From Soonwooa sp. (GTDB taxonomy: Bacteria > Bacteroidota > Bacteroidia > Flavobacteriales > Weeksellaceae): a stretch of DNA of 60,265 nt. The stretch covers positions 1 through 60,265 of the forward strand of contig NZ_JASLDS010000051.1 in assembly GCF_030151385.1 (NCBI RefSeq), in the 5' to 3' direction. Both the position numbers and the translations under genes were made by a program. The notes under the pieces were generated by a model that was not told the origin of the DNA, did not search any database, and saw only the letters and a program-made list of their open reading frames with translations. Positions within the stretch are counted from its first letter, which is position 1, and each line of letters begins with the position of its first letter. Positions 33,224 through 41,911 of the stretch are shown in pieces.

Positions 33224-34690
33224 TTATAATTCTTTTCTAAGTCTAGCAACCGGAATGTTGAGTTGTTCACGATATTTGGCAATCGTTCGACGGGCAATGT
33301 TGTAGCCTTTTTCTTTTAAGATGCCAACCAAAGCATCATCTGTCAAAGGTTTTCGCTTGTCTTCGTTGTCGACAACTTCTTGCAAGTGATTCTTAATTTC
33401 TTTAGTCGAAACCTCTTCACCATCGTCATTCGTCAAACTATCAGAGAATAGATTTTTAAGATAAACGATTCCGTTAGGCGTGTCAGCGTATTTACTTTTA
33501 ACAACACGAGAAATTGTCGAAATATCAAAACCCGTAATGTCTGCAACATCTTTTAGAATCATTGGTTTGATGTTCTTTTCGTCGCCTGTTAAGAAATAAT
33601 CTTTTTGAAGTTTGACAATGGCAGTTATGGTTTGCAAAAGTGTATTTTGACGTTGGTTAATTGCGTCGATATACCATTTTGCTGCATCTAATTTTTGTTT
33701 GATAAATAAAGCCGCTTGTTTATGTTCTGCAGATTTTTTATCATGAGAATAGGTTGATAGGATTTCTTTATATTCTTCCGAAACACGCAGTGTAGGCGCA
33801 TTTTTGCTATTCAGCATTGGGATCACTTGGTTATCCTTAATCTGTATAACAAAATCTGGGATAATCTCTTGGTTAATGGTAATCGTTTGGGTGTCGAAAT
33901 TACCGCCGATTCTTGGTGATAGTTTTGAAATCACTTCCAAAGCATCTTTCAGATCTTCCTCTTCGATGTCATATTTCTGAATAATCTTGTTGTAATGCTT
34001 GTTGCTAAGTGCGTCGAATTGATTTCTCAAAATATTTGCAGCCAAACCAACGGCATGATCAGCGCTTACCTTTTTTTCAATTTGAAGTAAAAGACATTCG
34101 CGAAGATCACGTGCGCCAACACCAGCAGGATCTAGTTTTTGAACATAGTTTTCAAGGATTTCTGTCACATTTTCTGCTGTGGTATAGATGCCTTGTGAGA
34201 ATGCTAAATCATCAACAATAGATTTGATTTCTCGACGAAGATAACCGTCGTTGTCAAGATTTCCGATAAGGTATTCTGCAATTTGTAAATCTTCGCCATC
34301 TATTTTCACCAATCTAATTTGTTCCAAAAGATAGTCGTAGAGACTTTGGCCTTCTGTTAATAAAGATTGATTATCAAATTCTTCGTCGTCTGGAGAATAG
34401 TTGCTAGAAGCCGTTTTGTAGCTAGGTTCGTCATCATAAAGATATTCGTCTACATCAAAATCTGTTTCGATGCTTTCGTTGCCTTCGTCGTCAAAATCAT
34501 TTTCACCAGAGTCTGGGTAGTCTTCCTCGCCTTCGTTCTCCGAAACTTTTTCTAAAGCCGGATTTTCTTCCAATTCGCGCTCCAACTCTTCTTCAAACTC
34601 TAAAGTATGAAGCTGAATTAACTTCATCAATTGAATTTGTTGAGGAGCAAGTTTTTGACCTAGTTTAAGTTGTAGATTTTGTTTCAACAT
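33224..34690 (-). CDS. rpoN: RNA polymerase sigma-54 factor
   Basis: 488 residues. Region I: MLKQNLQLKLGQKLAPQQIQ, a Leu/Gln-rich activator-interacting segment, followed by LEFEEELERELEENPALE. A long acidic region II (residues 50-110) comes next, then the core-binding domain (LIGNLDNDGYLRREI, LDPAGVGARDLRECLLLQIE). The DNA-binding part contains the HTH (ADITGFDISTISRVVKSKYADTP) and the RpoN box ARRTIAKYREQLNIP near the C-terminus, which reads the -24 element. Sigma-54 needs AAA+ enhancer-binding activators; none is encoded in this window. Confidence 0.97.
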   Translation of the reverse strand: MLKQNLQLKLGQKLAPQQIQLMKLIQLHTLEFEEELERELEENPALEKVSENEGEEDYPDSGENDFDDEGNESIETDFDVDEYLYDDEPSYKTASSNYSPDDEEFDNQSLLTEGQSLYDYLLEQIRLVKIDGEDLQIAEYLIGNLDNDGYLRREIKSIVDDLAFSQGIYTTAENVTEILENYVQKLDPAGVGARDLRECLLLQIEKKVSADHAVGLAANILRNQFDALSNKHYNKIIQKYDIEEEDLKDALEVISKLSPRIGGNFDTQTITINQEIIPDFVIQIKDNQVIPMLNSKNAPTLRVSEEYKEILSTYSHDKKSAEHKQAALFIKQKLDAAKWYIDAINQRQNTLLQTITAIVKLQKDYFLTGDEKNIKPMILKDVADITGFDISTISRVVKSKYADTPNGIVYLKNLFSDSLTNDDGEEVSTKEIKNHLQEVVDNEDKRKPLTDDALVGILKEKGYNIARRTIAKYREQLNIPVARLRKEL

Positions 34691-34794
34691 AGCTTTATGT
34701 GCGGACTAAATAAATACATCTGCGATACGAATTTACAAATTTTTTCTAAAAGGCAATGGGTTTTGCACGATTTTTGATGCTTAATATTAACAAC

Positions 34795-34828
34795 AAAAAA
34801 GCCTTTCAAATTTGAAAGGCTTTTTTTG
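34795..34828 (-). terminator. Terminator of the nusB-DUF1573-yajC operon
   Basis: A fully symmetrical 15-bp stem centred on CAAATTTG with A and T runs at its edges, between rpoN and yajC; placed after the yajC stop at 34849. Confidence 0.75.
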
Positions 34829-34848
34829 TATCTCGAAATAAGAACGTC

Positions 34849-35172
34849 TTATTTTTTAGCAATACCAAGAGTTTCTGGGAAACGTGCTGCTGTAAAGTCT
34901 CTAGAGATTGCAGCTTTCTCGAATTTTAGTTTTCCAGCCAAAGTTTCTAGCACAACACCATCGTCATTAATACTGAAAATTGTCCCATGCATACCCGAAG
35001 TTGTTACAACTTTTGCGCCTGGCTTCAAAGCTTCTTGGAAGGTTTTTTCTTGCTTTTGTTTACGCATTTGAGGACGGATCATCAAAAAGTAAAATCCTAC
35101 AAACATAAGACCCATCATAATTAATGTTGGTGTCATCGAAGCTCCTCCTGCAGCTTGCAAAAATATTGTCAT
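34849..35172 (-). CDS. yajC: Preprotein translocase subunit YajC
   Basis: 107 residues: a short periplasmic N-terminus, one membrane helix (about 14-34, TPTLIMMGLMFVGFYFLMI), the RPQMRKQK junction typical of YajC, and a cytosolic KOW-like domain (LKPGAKVVTTSGMHGTI, VLETLAGKLKFEKAAISRDF). It associates with SecDF at the inner membrane. It lies 8 bp after the DUF1573 gene and ends the nusB operon, an arrangement common in flavobacteria. Confidence 0.93.
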   Translation of the reverse strand: MTIFLQAAGGASMTPTLIMMGLMFVGFYFLMIRPQMRKQKQEKTFQEALKPGAKVVTTSGMHGTIFSINDDGVVLETLAGKLKFEKAAISRDFTAARFPETLGIAKK

Positions 35173-35180
35173 ATCAGTGA

Positions 35181-35711
35181 TTATTTAGGTTGGATATTTG
35201 CTGTGAAACCAATTCTGATTGGTGCTTTCTCAACATTTGTATAGATGTCTGCAGCTTTGCTTACTAGACCATCAAAACTTGTAGAATCAAACTTAAGCGT
35301 AATTTTTCCAGTTTTTCCAGGAAGGATCGGTTCTTTCGTAAACTCTGGAGCTGTACAACCACAACCAGGTTTAACAGAAGAGATAATTAATGGATTTTTC
35401 CCTGTATTTGTAATTTCGTAAACATGGCTAACAACGTCTCCTTTTTTAATTTCACCAAAATCGAAGTCCGATTCTTTAAGCGCTACAGTCGTTAAAGGAT
35501 TCTTTTGTGCTTCTTGCAACGCTGGATCTGCTGCCTCTTCATTTGCATGATCGTGACCTGTGTGGTCTTCAGCGCCAGCCTCTGGAGTTGCTTGGTTTTC
35601 CACAACTGCTGAACTATTATCTTCTACAACTGTAGTTTCGTCCTTTTTTTTACAAGCTACGATGCTAATTGCCATTGCAGCGATTGTTAAATACTTAAAT
35701 GATTTTCTCAT
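35181..35711 (-). CDS. DUF1573 lipoprotein
   Basis: 176 residues. Lipobox SIVAC (Cys20), a His/Asp/Glu-rich linker (EDHTGHDHANEE) and then a DUF1573 Ig-like domain (FDFGEIKKGDVVSHVYEITNTGKNPLIISSVKPGCGCTAPEF in parts), with the GCGC motif that gives the domain two cysteines. The envelope role is unknown; the domain resembles HYDIN/ASH-type beta-sandwiches. The His-rich linker could bind metal. It is co-transcribed with nusB (21 bp upstream) and yajC. Confidence 0.85.
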   Translation of the reverse strand: MRKSFKYLTIAAMAISIVACKKKDETTVVEDNSSAVVENQATPEAGAEDHTGHDHANEEAADPALQEAQKNPLTTVALKESDFDFGEIKKGDVVSHVYEITNTGKNPLIISSVKPGCGCTAPEFTKEPILPGKTGKITLKFDSTSFDGLVSKAADIYTNVEKAPIRIGFTANIQPK

Positions 35712-35731
35712 AATAATATATTAATTAAGAA

Positions 35732-36637
35732 TTATGCTCTGTTTTTGTCTTTGCTATACTTGTCCAAAATACCATTAATAAAGATGTTTGACTTTTCAGT
35801 TGCGTAGACTTTAGAAATGTCAATGTATTCGTTAATGATAACTTTAGAAGGCGTTTGTGGGAAATAATCCATCTCTGTGATAGCTGCCACCAAAATGATT
35901 TTATCCATTAATGAAACTCTGTCCAGCTCCCAGTTAACCAATCTTTCTTCCAATTTCTTTTCAGAATCTTCCCAGTTGTTAAGACTTTGGCGAAGAAGTT
36001 TTCTTGCAAATTCTTCGTCTTCATCATCCTTAATTGCACGAACTAAAGTATGGCTAGGAGTATCTTCTTTTAGGAAACCAATTGTTTTCTGTATCATGGA
36101 GTTTGAGATGTGATAGTCGTCTGCCCAACTCATTTCCATTTCTTCGAATCTATCGTGTAGGTCGTTGTTTTCAGCAACGTATCTTAGGAATAATTTTCCA
36201 ATGAATTTTTGATCCTCGTCAAAAGAGATATCTTCCGTTGACATATACTCTTGGTAACGTTTGCCAGCTTTTATTCTTTGGAAAGTTTTTACAAGGACTT
36301 CATCGTTGAAATCCCAGATTAGTTCTTTGTGTTTGTCCGTGAAGCTTCTACGTTCTTCATTGTTTTCCAAACTTTCAAGAATTTGATTTCTTACAAATTT
36401 TTGATTTGGATTGATGTCGCCCTCTTTTTTAAGGTATTTATTTTTACCAATTTCAATTTGATTTTCTGCAACGTGTTTTAACGCTACGATAAAATTAAGT
36501 TGGTAAATGTACAGGTTGTAGATTTTGTTAATCTCACTGATGAGATTTTTCTCTACATTCTCCTGTCTAATAGGGTTTTGGTAGTAAGAATAGAGATTTT
36601 CTATTACTTTTTCGCGGATTTGTCGTCTTCCAAGCAT
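35732..36637 (-). CDS. nusB: Transcription antitermination protein NusB (long Bacteroidota form)
   Basis: 301 residues, twice the usual 140-150. It opens LGRRQIREKVIENLYSYYQNP, a NusB-like first helix, and the classical helical fold resumes in the C-terminal half: LLRQSLNNWEDSEKKLEE, VSLMDKIILVAAITEMDYFP and PSKVIINEYIDISKVYATEKSNIFINGILDKY in parts. Flavobacterial NusB proteins carry this extra internal helical region. NusB binds boxA of rRNA leaders together with S10. A TAnnTTTG element lies 23 bases upstream, so it heads the nusB-DUF1573-yajC transcript. Confidence 0.9.
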   Translation of the reverse strand: MLGRRQIREKVIENLYSYYQNPIRQENVEKNLISEINKIYNLYIYQLNFIVALKHVAENQIEIGKNKYLKKEGDINPNQKFVRNQILESLENNEERRSFTDKHKELIWDFNDEVLVKTFQRIKAGKRYQEYMSTEDISFDEDQKFIGKLFLRYVAENNDLHDRFEEMEMSWADDYHISNSMIQKTIGFLKEDTPSHTLVRAIKDDEDEEFARKLLRQSLNNWEDSEKKLEERLVNWELDRVSLMDKIILVAAITEMDYFPQTPSKVIINEYIDISKVYATEKSNIFINGILDKYSKDKNRA

Positions 36638-36659
36638 TTCAAAGAACTTTATGTGGCTG

Positions 36660-36667
36660 CAAAGATA
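36660..36667 (-). promoter_or_regulatory. Probable promoter (-7 element) of the nusB operon
   Basis: TATCTTTG on the minus strand, 22 bases before the nusB ATG; a T-rich stretch in the -33 position. Confidence 0.5.
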
Positions 36668-36716
36668 CGCATTTTAATTTTTCTAAAAAGCTGACTTTTG
36701 TAGCAAAAAAGTGAAA

Positions 36717-37403
36717 TTATTGGTTTTCTTTTTCGCTTTCTATTTGACGAAGTTGTTCAAGGTTTTTACTTAGACGTTTTAACAAAATTCCATAGAAAAT
36801 TTTGTAGTAAAGAACAATTAACAAAATGCTTAAAATTAATGCTACAATTATCCCAATAATGAATCCCAGCTTGGTTGCTTGGCTTAATTGTATGCTTTGC
36901 TCTCCCAACACAACGGATACATAAATGCTGAATGAAACAATATATCCTATTAATAAAATAATGTTAATCGCGATGAAAGCATTGACTTTCCTTTTAAAAT
37001 TTATAATTCTGAGAATGAATTCTTTTAGGTTATCCTCGACGCTAATTCTTTGGTAGCTTTTATAAAATAAATACACGAAAATTCCTGTCAAGCTTAGACT
37101 CATAATTTTGATGACCAAATAGATTTTGTCCATCGTGTGTAGGACTTCACTTTGATTTTGAATATGCAAACGCGATAATATTTCGCGGAAATTGACATGG
37201 TCATCTTTGGAAACGAGCGAAAAAATGAGTAAAGCTATAAACACAAAAAACTCTGCCAAGCTTATCCATAAAAGATACTTCACATAATTTCTGGATTTTG
37301 TGTTGAGCATGGCTTCGATGTCGGATTGCTCATAAGCGTCCGCTACTTTTTGGTTCTGCCAAACCGATTTTAGGTCGTCTATGTCGAAGTCGTTGTTAGG
37401 CAT
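36717..37403 (-). CDS. Membrane protein paired with ECF sigma factor (possible anti-sigma)
   Basis: 228 residues. The cytosolic N-terminus (FDIDDLKSVWQNQKVADAYE) is followed by four hydrophobic segments at about 42-64, 98-120, 137-160 and 172-200 and a basic C-terminus. Its ATG overlaps the end of the sigma-factor gene by 8 bp, so expression is coupled. In flavobacteria, membrane proteins in this position often act as regulators of the sigma factor, but no zinc anti-sigma motif (HxxxCxxC) is present. The anti-sigma role is inferred from context. Confidence 0.6.
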   Translation of the reverse strand: MPNNDFDIDDLKSVWQNQKVADAYEQSDIEAMLNTKSRNYVKYLLWISLAEFFVFIALLIFSLVSKDDHVNFREILSRLHIQNQSEVLHTMDKIYLVIKIMSLSLTGIFVYLFYKSYQRISVEDNLKEFILRIINFKRKVNAFIAINIILLIGYIVSFSIYVSVVLGEQSIQLSQATKLGFIIGIIVALILSILLIVLYYKIFYGILLKRLSKNLEQLRQIESEKENQ

Positions 37404-37890
37404 GTTGCGTCATTAATTCTTTAAGCGTCTTTTTTAATCTATTCATTTTTACACGAGCATTAACCTCTGTAATACCCAATGTTTCGGCGATTTCTTTGTA
37501 CGATACATCATCTAGATACATCATCACAATTGCACGCTCTACATTTGGGAGAAGTTTTATCACTTTATAAAGTAACGAAATCTGCGCTTGTTTTTCGTCG
37601 TCCTCTTCTTGCTCGTATTCGAAGTGGACTTCGTCTAACTCACTCGTTAATGGCGATTTTGTTTTTTTTCTGAATAAAGTAATTGCGGTATTTAGCGCGA
37701 CACGATACATCCAAGTTGAGATTTTGGAATTTCCTTTGAAGGAGTCGTAGGAGCGCCATAATTGCAAAACAATCTCTTGGAAGAGGTCTTGCTCGTCTTC
37801 TAAAGAATTGGTATACAAACGCGAAACCTTGATGATAAGTCCTTGGTTGCCTTTGATAAGTTGAGAAAATTCTTTCTGTTTTGAGTCCAA
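37396..37890 (-). CDS. ECF-type RNA polymerase sigma factor
   Basis: 164 residues. Region 2 (about 8-78): NQGLIIKVSRLYTNSLEDEQDLFQEIVLQLWRSYDSF in parts, with the DLxQE core-binding signature and WMYRVALNTAITLFRK for -10 recognition. A short acidic linker follows, then region 4 (about 105-160): LPNVERAIVMMYLDDVSYKEIAETLGITE and VNARVKMNRLKKTLKE. The target regulon is unknown. A coupled membrane-protein gene follows. Confidence 0.88.
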   Translation of the reverse strand: MDSKQKEFSQLIKGNQGLIIKVSRLYTNSLEDEQDLFQEIVLQLWRSYDSFKGNSKISTWMYRVALNTAITLFRKKTKSPLTSELDEVHFEYEQEEDDEKQAQISLLYKVIKLLPNVERAIVMMYLDDVSYKEIAETLGITEVNARVKMNRLKKTLKELMTQHA

Positions 37891-38038
37891 TTTTTAGAAA
37901 GCGATTTTTTTTGATTTATTTTTGATAAAGATAATGGTTTTTGACTTTATTTTGTAAAGAAAATAGGAAAGATAATCTCTAAGGTTTAAGAATTCTAAAA
38001 ATGGTATTTTTTTTGATACCGAACTTCAAATTTATGTT

Positions 38039-38911
38039 ATGGGAGAGCAAACTTCGTCTTATATTGAGTTAGTCTATGGTGTGTTAAAAGATTGGTATGT
38101 TCGTCTTGCCGAGATCACGCCAAATCTCATTGTGGGATTATTGGTGTTTTTGTTCTTTTTTAAATCAAGTAAATATCTAAGTAAAGTTGCTGTAAAGCTT
38201 TTTCATAAAGCCTTTCCAAAAAGTAAAATCGAATCTGTTGCGATGCTGGTTGGTGTTTTCAGATTCTTGATTATGATTATGGGAACTTTTATTTCCCTAG
38301 AAATAATGGGCTTCAGTGGTTTCTTTGTTAAGTTTTTGGGAAGTTTGGGTGTTGCCGGAGTTATTGCGGGTGTTGCTCTTAAAGATTTGGTGTCAAGTAT
38401 TTTCTCTGGTATGTTGGTTGGGATTGACAAAGCTTTTGTTGTTGGCGATAACATTACGATTGGTGCCCATTCTGGAACGGTGCAAGAGATTGGATTTTTA
38501 ACGACTAAACTTATTAATGACGAAGGTAAAAAGGTTTATGTTCCGAACCAAGTTATTTTTAATGCGCCTTTTTATAACATCACAGCTTCGCCTCAAAGAA
38601 AAGTGATTCTGAGTTTTGACATTCCCTTAAGTGAAGATTTAACTCAAGTAAAAGAGGCGATAGAAAGTGTTATTTCTAACCTTGATAAAGCCAAAGAAGC
38701 ACAACCTGATGTTTTGTTTACCAATATTAACGGTGGTTTGGTAAGCGTTCAAGCTAAATTTTTAGTTGAACCAGGCTCGAGTCCAGCGATTTTGAAAAGT
38801 AATGCCATCCTTGCGGTGAAAGAAGAGATGGCTAAACGTGGTATTAGATTTACGAGTCCTACAAATATTATGGTGCAAAATACTGATGCGCCAAAAGCTT
38901 CTAATTCCTAA
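38039..38911 (+). CDS. Mechanosensitive ion channel of the MscS family
   Basis: 290 residues. Three hydrophobic segments (about 22-42, 62-85, 92-125); the last, VKFLGSLGVAGVIAGVALKDLVSSIFSGMLVGI in parts, is the pore-lining TM3 with Gly/Ala packing. The MscS beta-domain follows (VGDNITIGAHSGTVQEIGFLTT, VYVPNQVIFNAPFYN). It opens under membrane tension to release solutes. Its 3' end overlaps the convergent gene at 38901-39689 by 11 bp, with no terminator between. Confidence 0.92.
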   Translation: MGEQTSSYIELVYGVLKDWYVRLAEITPNLIVGLLVFLFFFKSSKYLSKVAVKLFHKAFPKSKIESVAMLVGVFRFLIMIMGTFISLEIMGFSGFFVKFLGSLGVAGVIAGVALKDLVSSIFSGMLVGIDKAFVVGDNITIGAHSGTVQEIGFLTTKLINDEGKKVYVPNQVIFNAPFYNITASPQRKVILSFDIPLSEDLTQVKEAIESVISNLDKAKEAQPDVLFTNINGGLVSVQAKFLVEPGSSPAILKSNAILAVKEEMAKRGIRFTSPTNIMVQNTDAPKASNS

Positions 38912-39689
38912 TCAGAAACTTCTGATTATAGATGTTGGCTTGATTCGTGTAATTCAGGAAATAAACACCTTTTGCTAAAGTTTTCATTTTTAAAGAAGTT
39001 TTTCCTGTTTTAATATTTTGGCTTAAAATTAATTTGCCGTGTGAATCGAAAATTTTGATTGCAGTGTCAAATGGTGATGTGATTATTAAATCATTGCTAA
39101 GTGTTGCAATCGAAATCGGATTTTTCTTGATTTCCGTTGTCGCCAAAATTGGTGCAGAAATGTCGATTTCGTCAATGCCTACAAAATGTGTTCTTACATT
39201 GAGCGTGATTCGGATTTCGTCAATGTTTTCAAATGCGGGAGTGTCCGCGAAATCAAATTTTGACCAACGCTCTGGTGTATTCGTTCTAAAATCTTTTGAC
39301 GCGTTGGGAACTTCATTTCCTTTCAGGTAGCCTTTAAAATTCACCAAAAGATTCGCATCAGGTTTTAGATATATAGAATTAAACTTGAATGCTGAACCAT
39401 CGTTAGATTTAATTCTGAGGTATTTCATGTCCCAATTGTCTAGGCTGATGCAGCCATCAAGATTGGTGATTCCACCATTTGGAAAACGCTTGAAATTGAA
39501 CTGACCATTGTTGTCAAATGCTGTTACATCCCAGCCAGTATCGAGAATGTTGTAAAGCCACGTATCACTATTATAAGTATCTTCTTCATACAGTGTAATG
39601 AAATTAAAATCTGTTACACCATAAGTTGGTGCTTTTTGTGCCATTACAGAGACGGAAAATAGACTTAACAAGAGATACAAATACTTCAT
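38901..39689 (-). CDS. Exported protein with T9SS-type C-terminal domain
   Basis: 262 residues, signal peptide ending VMAQ. Residues about 20-170 form a beta-sandwich without a clear family (WDVTAFDNNGQFNFKRF, LKPDANLLVNFKGYL, FENIDEIRITLNVRTHFVGIDEID in parts). The last 75 residues (PISIATLSNDLIITSPF, IKIFDSHGKLILSQN, AKGVYFLNYTNQANIYNQKFLI in parts) match a type A sorting domain, though the usual YPNP motif is replaced. It probably leaves the cell through the type IX system. It overlaps mscS at its 3' end. Confidence 0.7.
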   Translation of the reverse strand: MKYLYLLLSLFSVSVMAQKAPTYGVTDFNFITLYEEDTYNSDTWLYNILDTGWDVTAFDNNGQFNFKRFPNGGITNLDGCISLDNWDMKYLRIKSNDGSAFKFNSIYLKPDANLLVNFKGYLKGNEVPNASKDFRTNTPERWSKFDFADTPAFENIDEIRITLNVRTHFVGIDEIDISAPILATTEIKKNPISIATLSNDLIITSPFDTAIKIFDSHGKLILSQNIKTGKTSLKMKTLAKGVYFLNYTNQANIYNQKFLIRN

Positions 39690-39728
39690 AACTTTACTTT
39701 GATTAAAGTTAAATAAAATTTAATAAAT

Positions 39729-39764
39729 AAAAAAACCTCCAAGATTATAACATCTGGAGGTTTT
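39729..39764 (-). terminator. Terminator of sucC
   Basis: Stem AAAACCTCCA/TGGAGGTTTT with a loop of about 12 bases, then T-run on the minus strand; 24 bases after the stop. Confidence 0.7.
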
Positions 39765-39787
39765 CATTTATTGTGAAAATTCTAGAA

Positions 39788-40981
39788 TTAAGCTCCTAAA
39801 ACTTCTTTTACTTTGTTAGCTGCTTCTTCAAGAGTAATTGCAGAGTGAACGTTAAGTCCAGAATCGTCAATCATTTTCTTAGCGATTTCAGCGTTAGTAC
39901 CTTGTAATCTTACGATTAATGGAACTGGGATATTTCCGATGCTGTTGTAAGCGTCGATAACACCTTGTGCAACTCTATCACATCTTACGATACCACCGAA
40001 GATATTGATAAGGATTGCTTTTACGTTTGGATCTTTCAAGATGATGTTGAAAGCTGTTTCAACTCTCTGCGCATCGGCAGTACCACCAACGTCTAGGAAG
40101 TTAGCAGGGTTACCACCTGATAATTTGATGATATCCATTGTCGCCATTGCAAGTCCAGCACCGTTTACCATACAAGCAACGTTACCATCAAGCTTTACGA
40201 AGTTAAGACCTGCGTCACCAGCTTCTACGTCTGTTGGATCTTCTTCTCTCTTATCTCTAAGTTCTGCCAAATCTTTGTGACGGAACAATGCGTTGTCATC
40301 CAAAGATACTTTTGCATCAACTGCGATAATTTTGTTATCTGAAGTCTTAAGAACTGGGTTGATTTCGAAAAGAGAAGCGTCGATACCAACATAAGCGTTG
40401 TAAAGCGCTGTGATAAATTTAACAAACTCTTTGAAAGCAGTACCTTCTAATCCTAAGTTGAAAGCGATTTTTCTAGCTTGGAAACCTTGAAGACCTACAG
40501 CAGGATCTACAACTTCGTGGTGGATCAAGTGTGGTGTAACTTCAGCAACGTGCTCGATATCCATACCACCTTCAGTAGAATATACGATCATGTTTTTCCC
40601 TTGCGCTCTGTCTAATAATACAGAAACATAAAATTCTTTAGTTTCTGACTCACCTGGATAATATACATCTTCAGCGATTAATACAGAATGTACTTTTTTA
40701 CCTTCTGCAGACGTCTGAGGCGTTACCAATTGCATACCAAGGATGTTGTTAGCATTTTCTTTAAGTTTTTCCATGTTAGGAGAGAACTTAACACCACCAC
40801 CTTTTCCACGACCACCTGCGTGGATTTGAGCTTTAACTACCCAAGCTTGTGCGCCTGTGTCAGCAGTTAATTTTTCAGCAGCAGCTACAGCTTCATCAAC
40901 ATTATTCGCAACAATACCACGTTGGATTGCAACGCCGTATTTTGATAAAATCTCTTTAGATTGGTATTCGTGAAGATTCAT
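39788..40981 (-). CDS. sucC: Succinate-CoA ligase, beta subunit (ADP-forming)
   Basis: 397 residues, full length. It opens MNLHEYQSKEILSKYGV, with the ATP-grasp lysine region VKAQIHAGGRGKGGGVKF (about 47-64). The C-terminal CoA-ligase part contains NGAGLAMATMDIIKLSGG, ANFLDVGGTADAQRVE and NIFGGIVRCDRVAQGV. It forms an alpha-beta dimer with SucD in the TCA cycle. sucD is not adjacent, which is usual in flavobacteria. A TAnnTTTG element lies at 41021-41028. Confidence 0.97.
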   Translation of the reverse strand: MNLHEYQSKEILSKYGVAIQRGIVANNVDEAVAAAEKLTADTGAQAWVVKAQIHAGGRGKGGGVKFSPNMEKLKENANNILGMQLVTPQTSAEGKKVHSVLIAEDVYYPGESETKEFYVSVLLDRAQGKNMIVYSTEGGMDIEHVAEVTPHLIHHEVVDPAVGLQGFQARKIAFNLGLEGTAFKEFVKFITALYNAYVGIDASLFEINPVLKTSDNKIIAVDAKVSLDDNALFRHKDLAELRDKREEDPTDVEAGDAGLNFVKLDGNVACMVNGAGLAMATMDIIKLSGGNPANFLDVGGTADAQRVETAFNIILKDPNVKAILINIFGGIVRCDRVAQGVIDAYNSIGNIPVPLIVRLQGTNAEIAKKMIDDSGLNVHSAITLEEAANKVKEVLGA

Positions 40982-41020
40982 AATATTTTTATTGTTTTAT
41001 TTACTGTTTTTTAAGAATTA

Positions 41021-41028
41021 CAAATTTA
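41021..41028 (-). promoter_or_regulatory. Probable -7 promoter element of sucC
   Basis: TAAATTTG on the minus strand, 39 bases before the ATG; no TTG at the usual distance. Confidence 0.4.
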
Positions 41029-41089
41029 ATAAAATTGAGGGAATAAAATAATTTAAACCCAATTATTTAATTTGACATTTTTTATCGTG

Positions 41090-41350
41090 TCAATACTTTT
41101 TGCCGACCTCTTTACAAATTTGCAAGTATTCGGTAGGCATTTTCGAAAATGGACCAGTTTCAAAATACTCGTCAGAGTGCGGAATGTAAATACTGTATTC
41201 CTTTCCAATTGGGAGAATCGGGATAAAAAATAATTCAATATACTTTTTAGAAACCGTGATTATCGCATTGACAGGAAATCCATTTCGCATTATTTTGCGC
41301 TCTTCTTTTGCGACAGATTTGGATTTAATTCCGAAAATGAAAAAGAACAT
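41090..41350 (-). CDS. Zinc-ribbon-15-like protein without the zinc ligands
   Basis: 86 residues. The pattern FFFIFGIKSKSVAKEE, then VSKKYIELFFIPILPIGKEYSIYIP, follows small bacterial proteins of the zinc_ribbon_15 type, in which an N-terminal CxxC precedes an FxxxFFIPLxPxGK motif. Here the paired cysteines are absent; the only cysteine is near the C-terminus (LQICKEV). The metal site is therefore lost, or this is a different family. It lies 5 bp downstream of the exported-protein gene at 41356, on the same strand. Confidence 0.45.
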   Translation of the reverse strand: MFFFIFGIKSKSVAKEERKIMRNGFPVNAIITVSKKYIELFFIPILPIGKEYSIYIPHSDEYFETGPFSKMPTEYLQICKEVGKKY

Positions 41351-41355
41351 TATTG

Positions 41356-41892
41356 TTAATCGACTTCTTTAAAGCTTGTTGCAATATTGCGAAACTCTTC
41401 CAAAAATTTTGCCTTATTTTCTTTTGGAGTCCAAGACAGAACTTGATAGTAATATTCTGGTGTTTCGATGACTGTGAACAAATAGAAAATAGGAATGTCC
41501 TTTGACGTTGCTTCGTCAAAAATAACGGCCTCTATTTCTTTTTGTATGGCATTCTGATTATTGATTTTAAACTTCTTGGGTGTTGTTTCTTTTACAGAAT
41601 TTTCTTTAGTTAATTCTAAAAGTCCTTTTGTATAAAACTCTAAAGTTTCCTCAATTGTGGAGAATTTAACACTAAAAAATTCAAGAGGTGCTTTTTCATC
41701 CTGAATAACAATGCTGTACTTACCTTGTGCGCCATTTGATCTCTGAGAGGCAGCATCATTATTGAGATCATAAGCTCTCATGTAACTATCAGGATAGGTT
41801 ATTTTAAAAATTTTTCCAACTTTAATTTCGGTTGATTGTCCAAAAGCCAAGCAGCTTAAGATAAGGAAGCTAAGTAATAATTTTATTTTCAT
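41356..41892 (-). CDS. Exported protein of unknown function
   Basis: 178 residues from the ATG at 41892; an in-frame ATG 13 codons earlier would place a basic stretch before the signal peptide and overlap the DUF423 gene, so it is less likely. Signal peptide ending AFGQ, then a mixed alpha/beta domain: IFKITYPDSYMRAYDL, GKYSIVIQDEKAPLEFFSVKF, FYLFTVIETPEYYYQVLSWTP and a closing helix KFLEEFRNIATSF. The layout resembles PsbP/DUF1795-like periplasmic proteins, without certainty. Neighbours are small envelope genes. Confidence 0.5.
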   Translation of the reverse strand: MKIKLLLSFLILSCLAFGQSTEIKVGKIFKITYPDSYMRAYDLNNDAASQRSNGAQGKYSIVIQDEKAPLEFFSVKFSTIEETLEFYTKGLLELTKENSVKETTPKKFKINNQNAIQKEIEAVIFDEATSKDIPIFYLFTVIETPEYYYQVLSWTPKENKAKFLEEFRNIATSFKEVD

Positions 41893-41911
41893 CTTATATT
41901 TAATTTTATGT

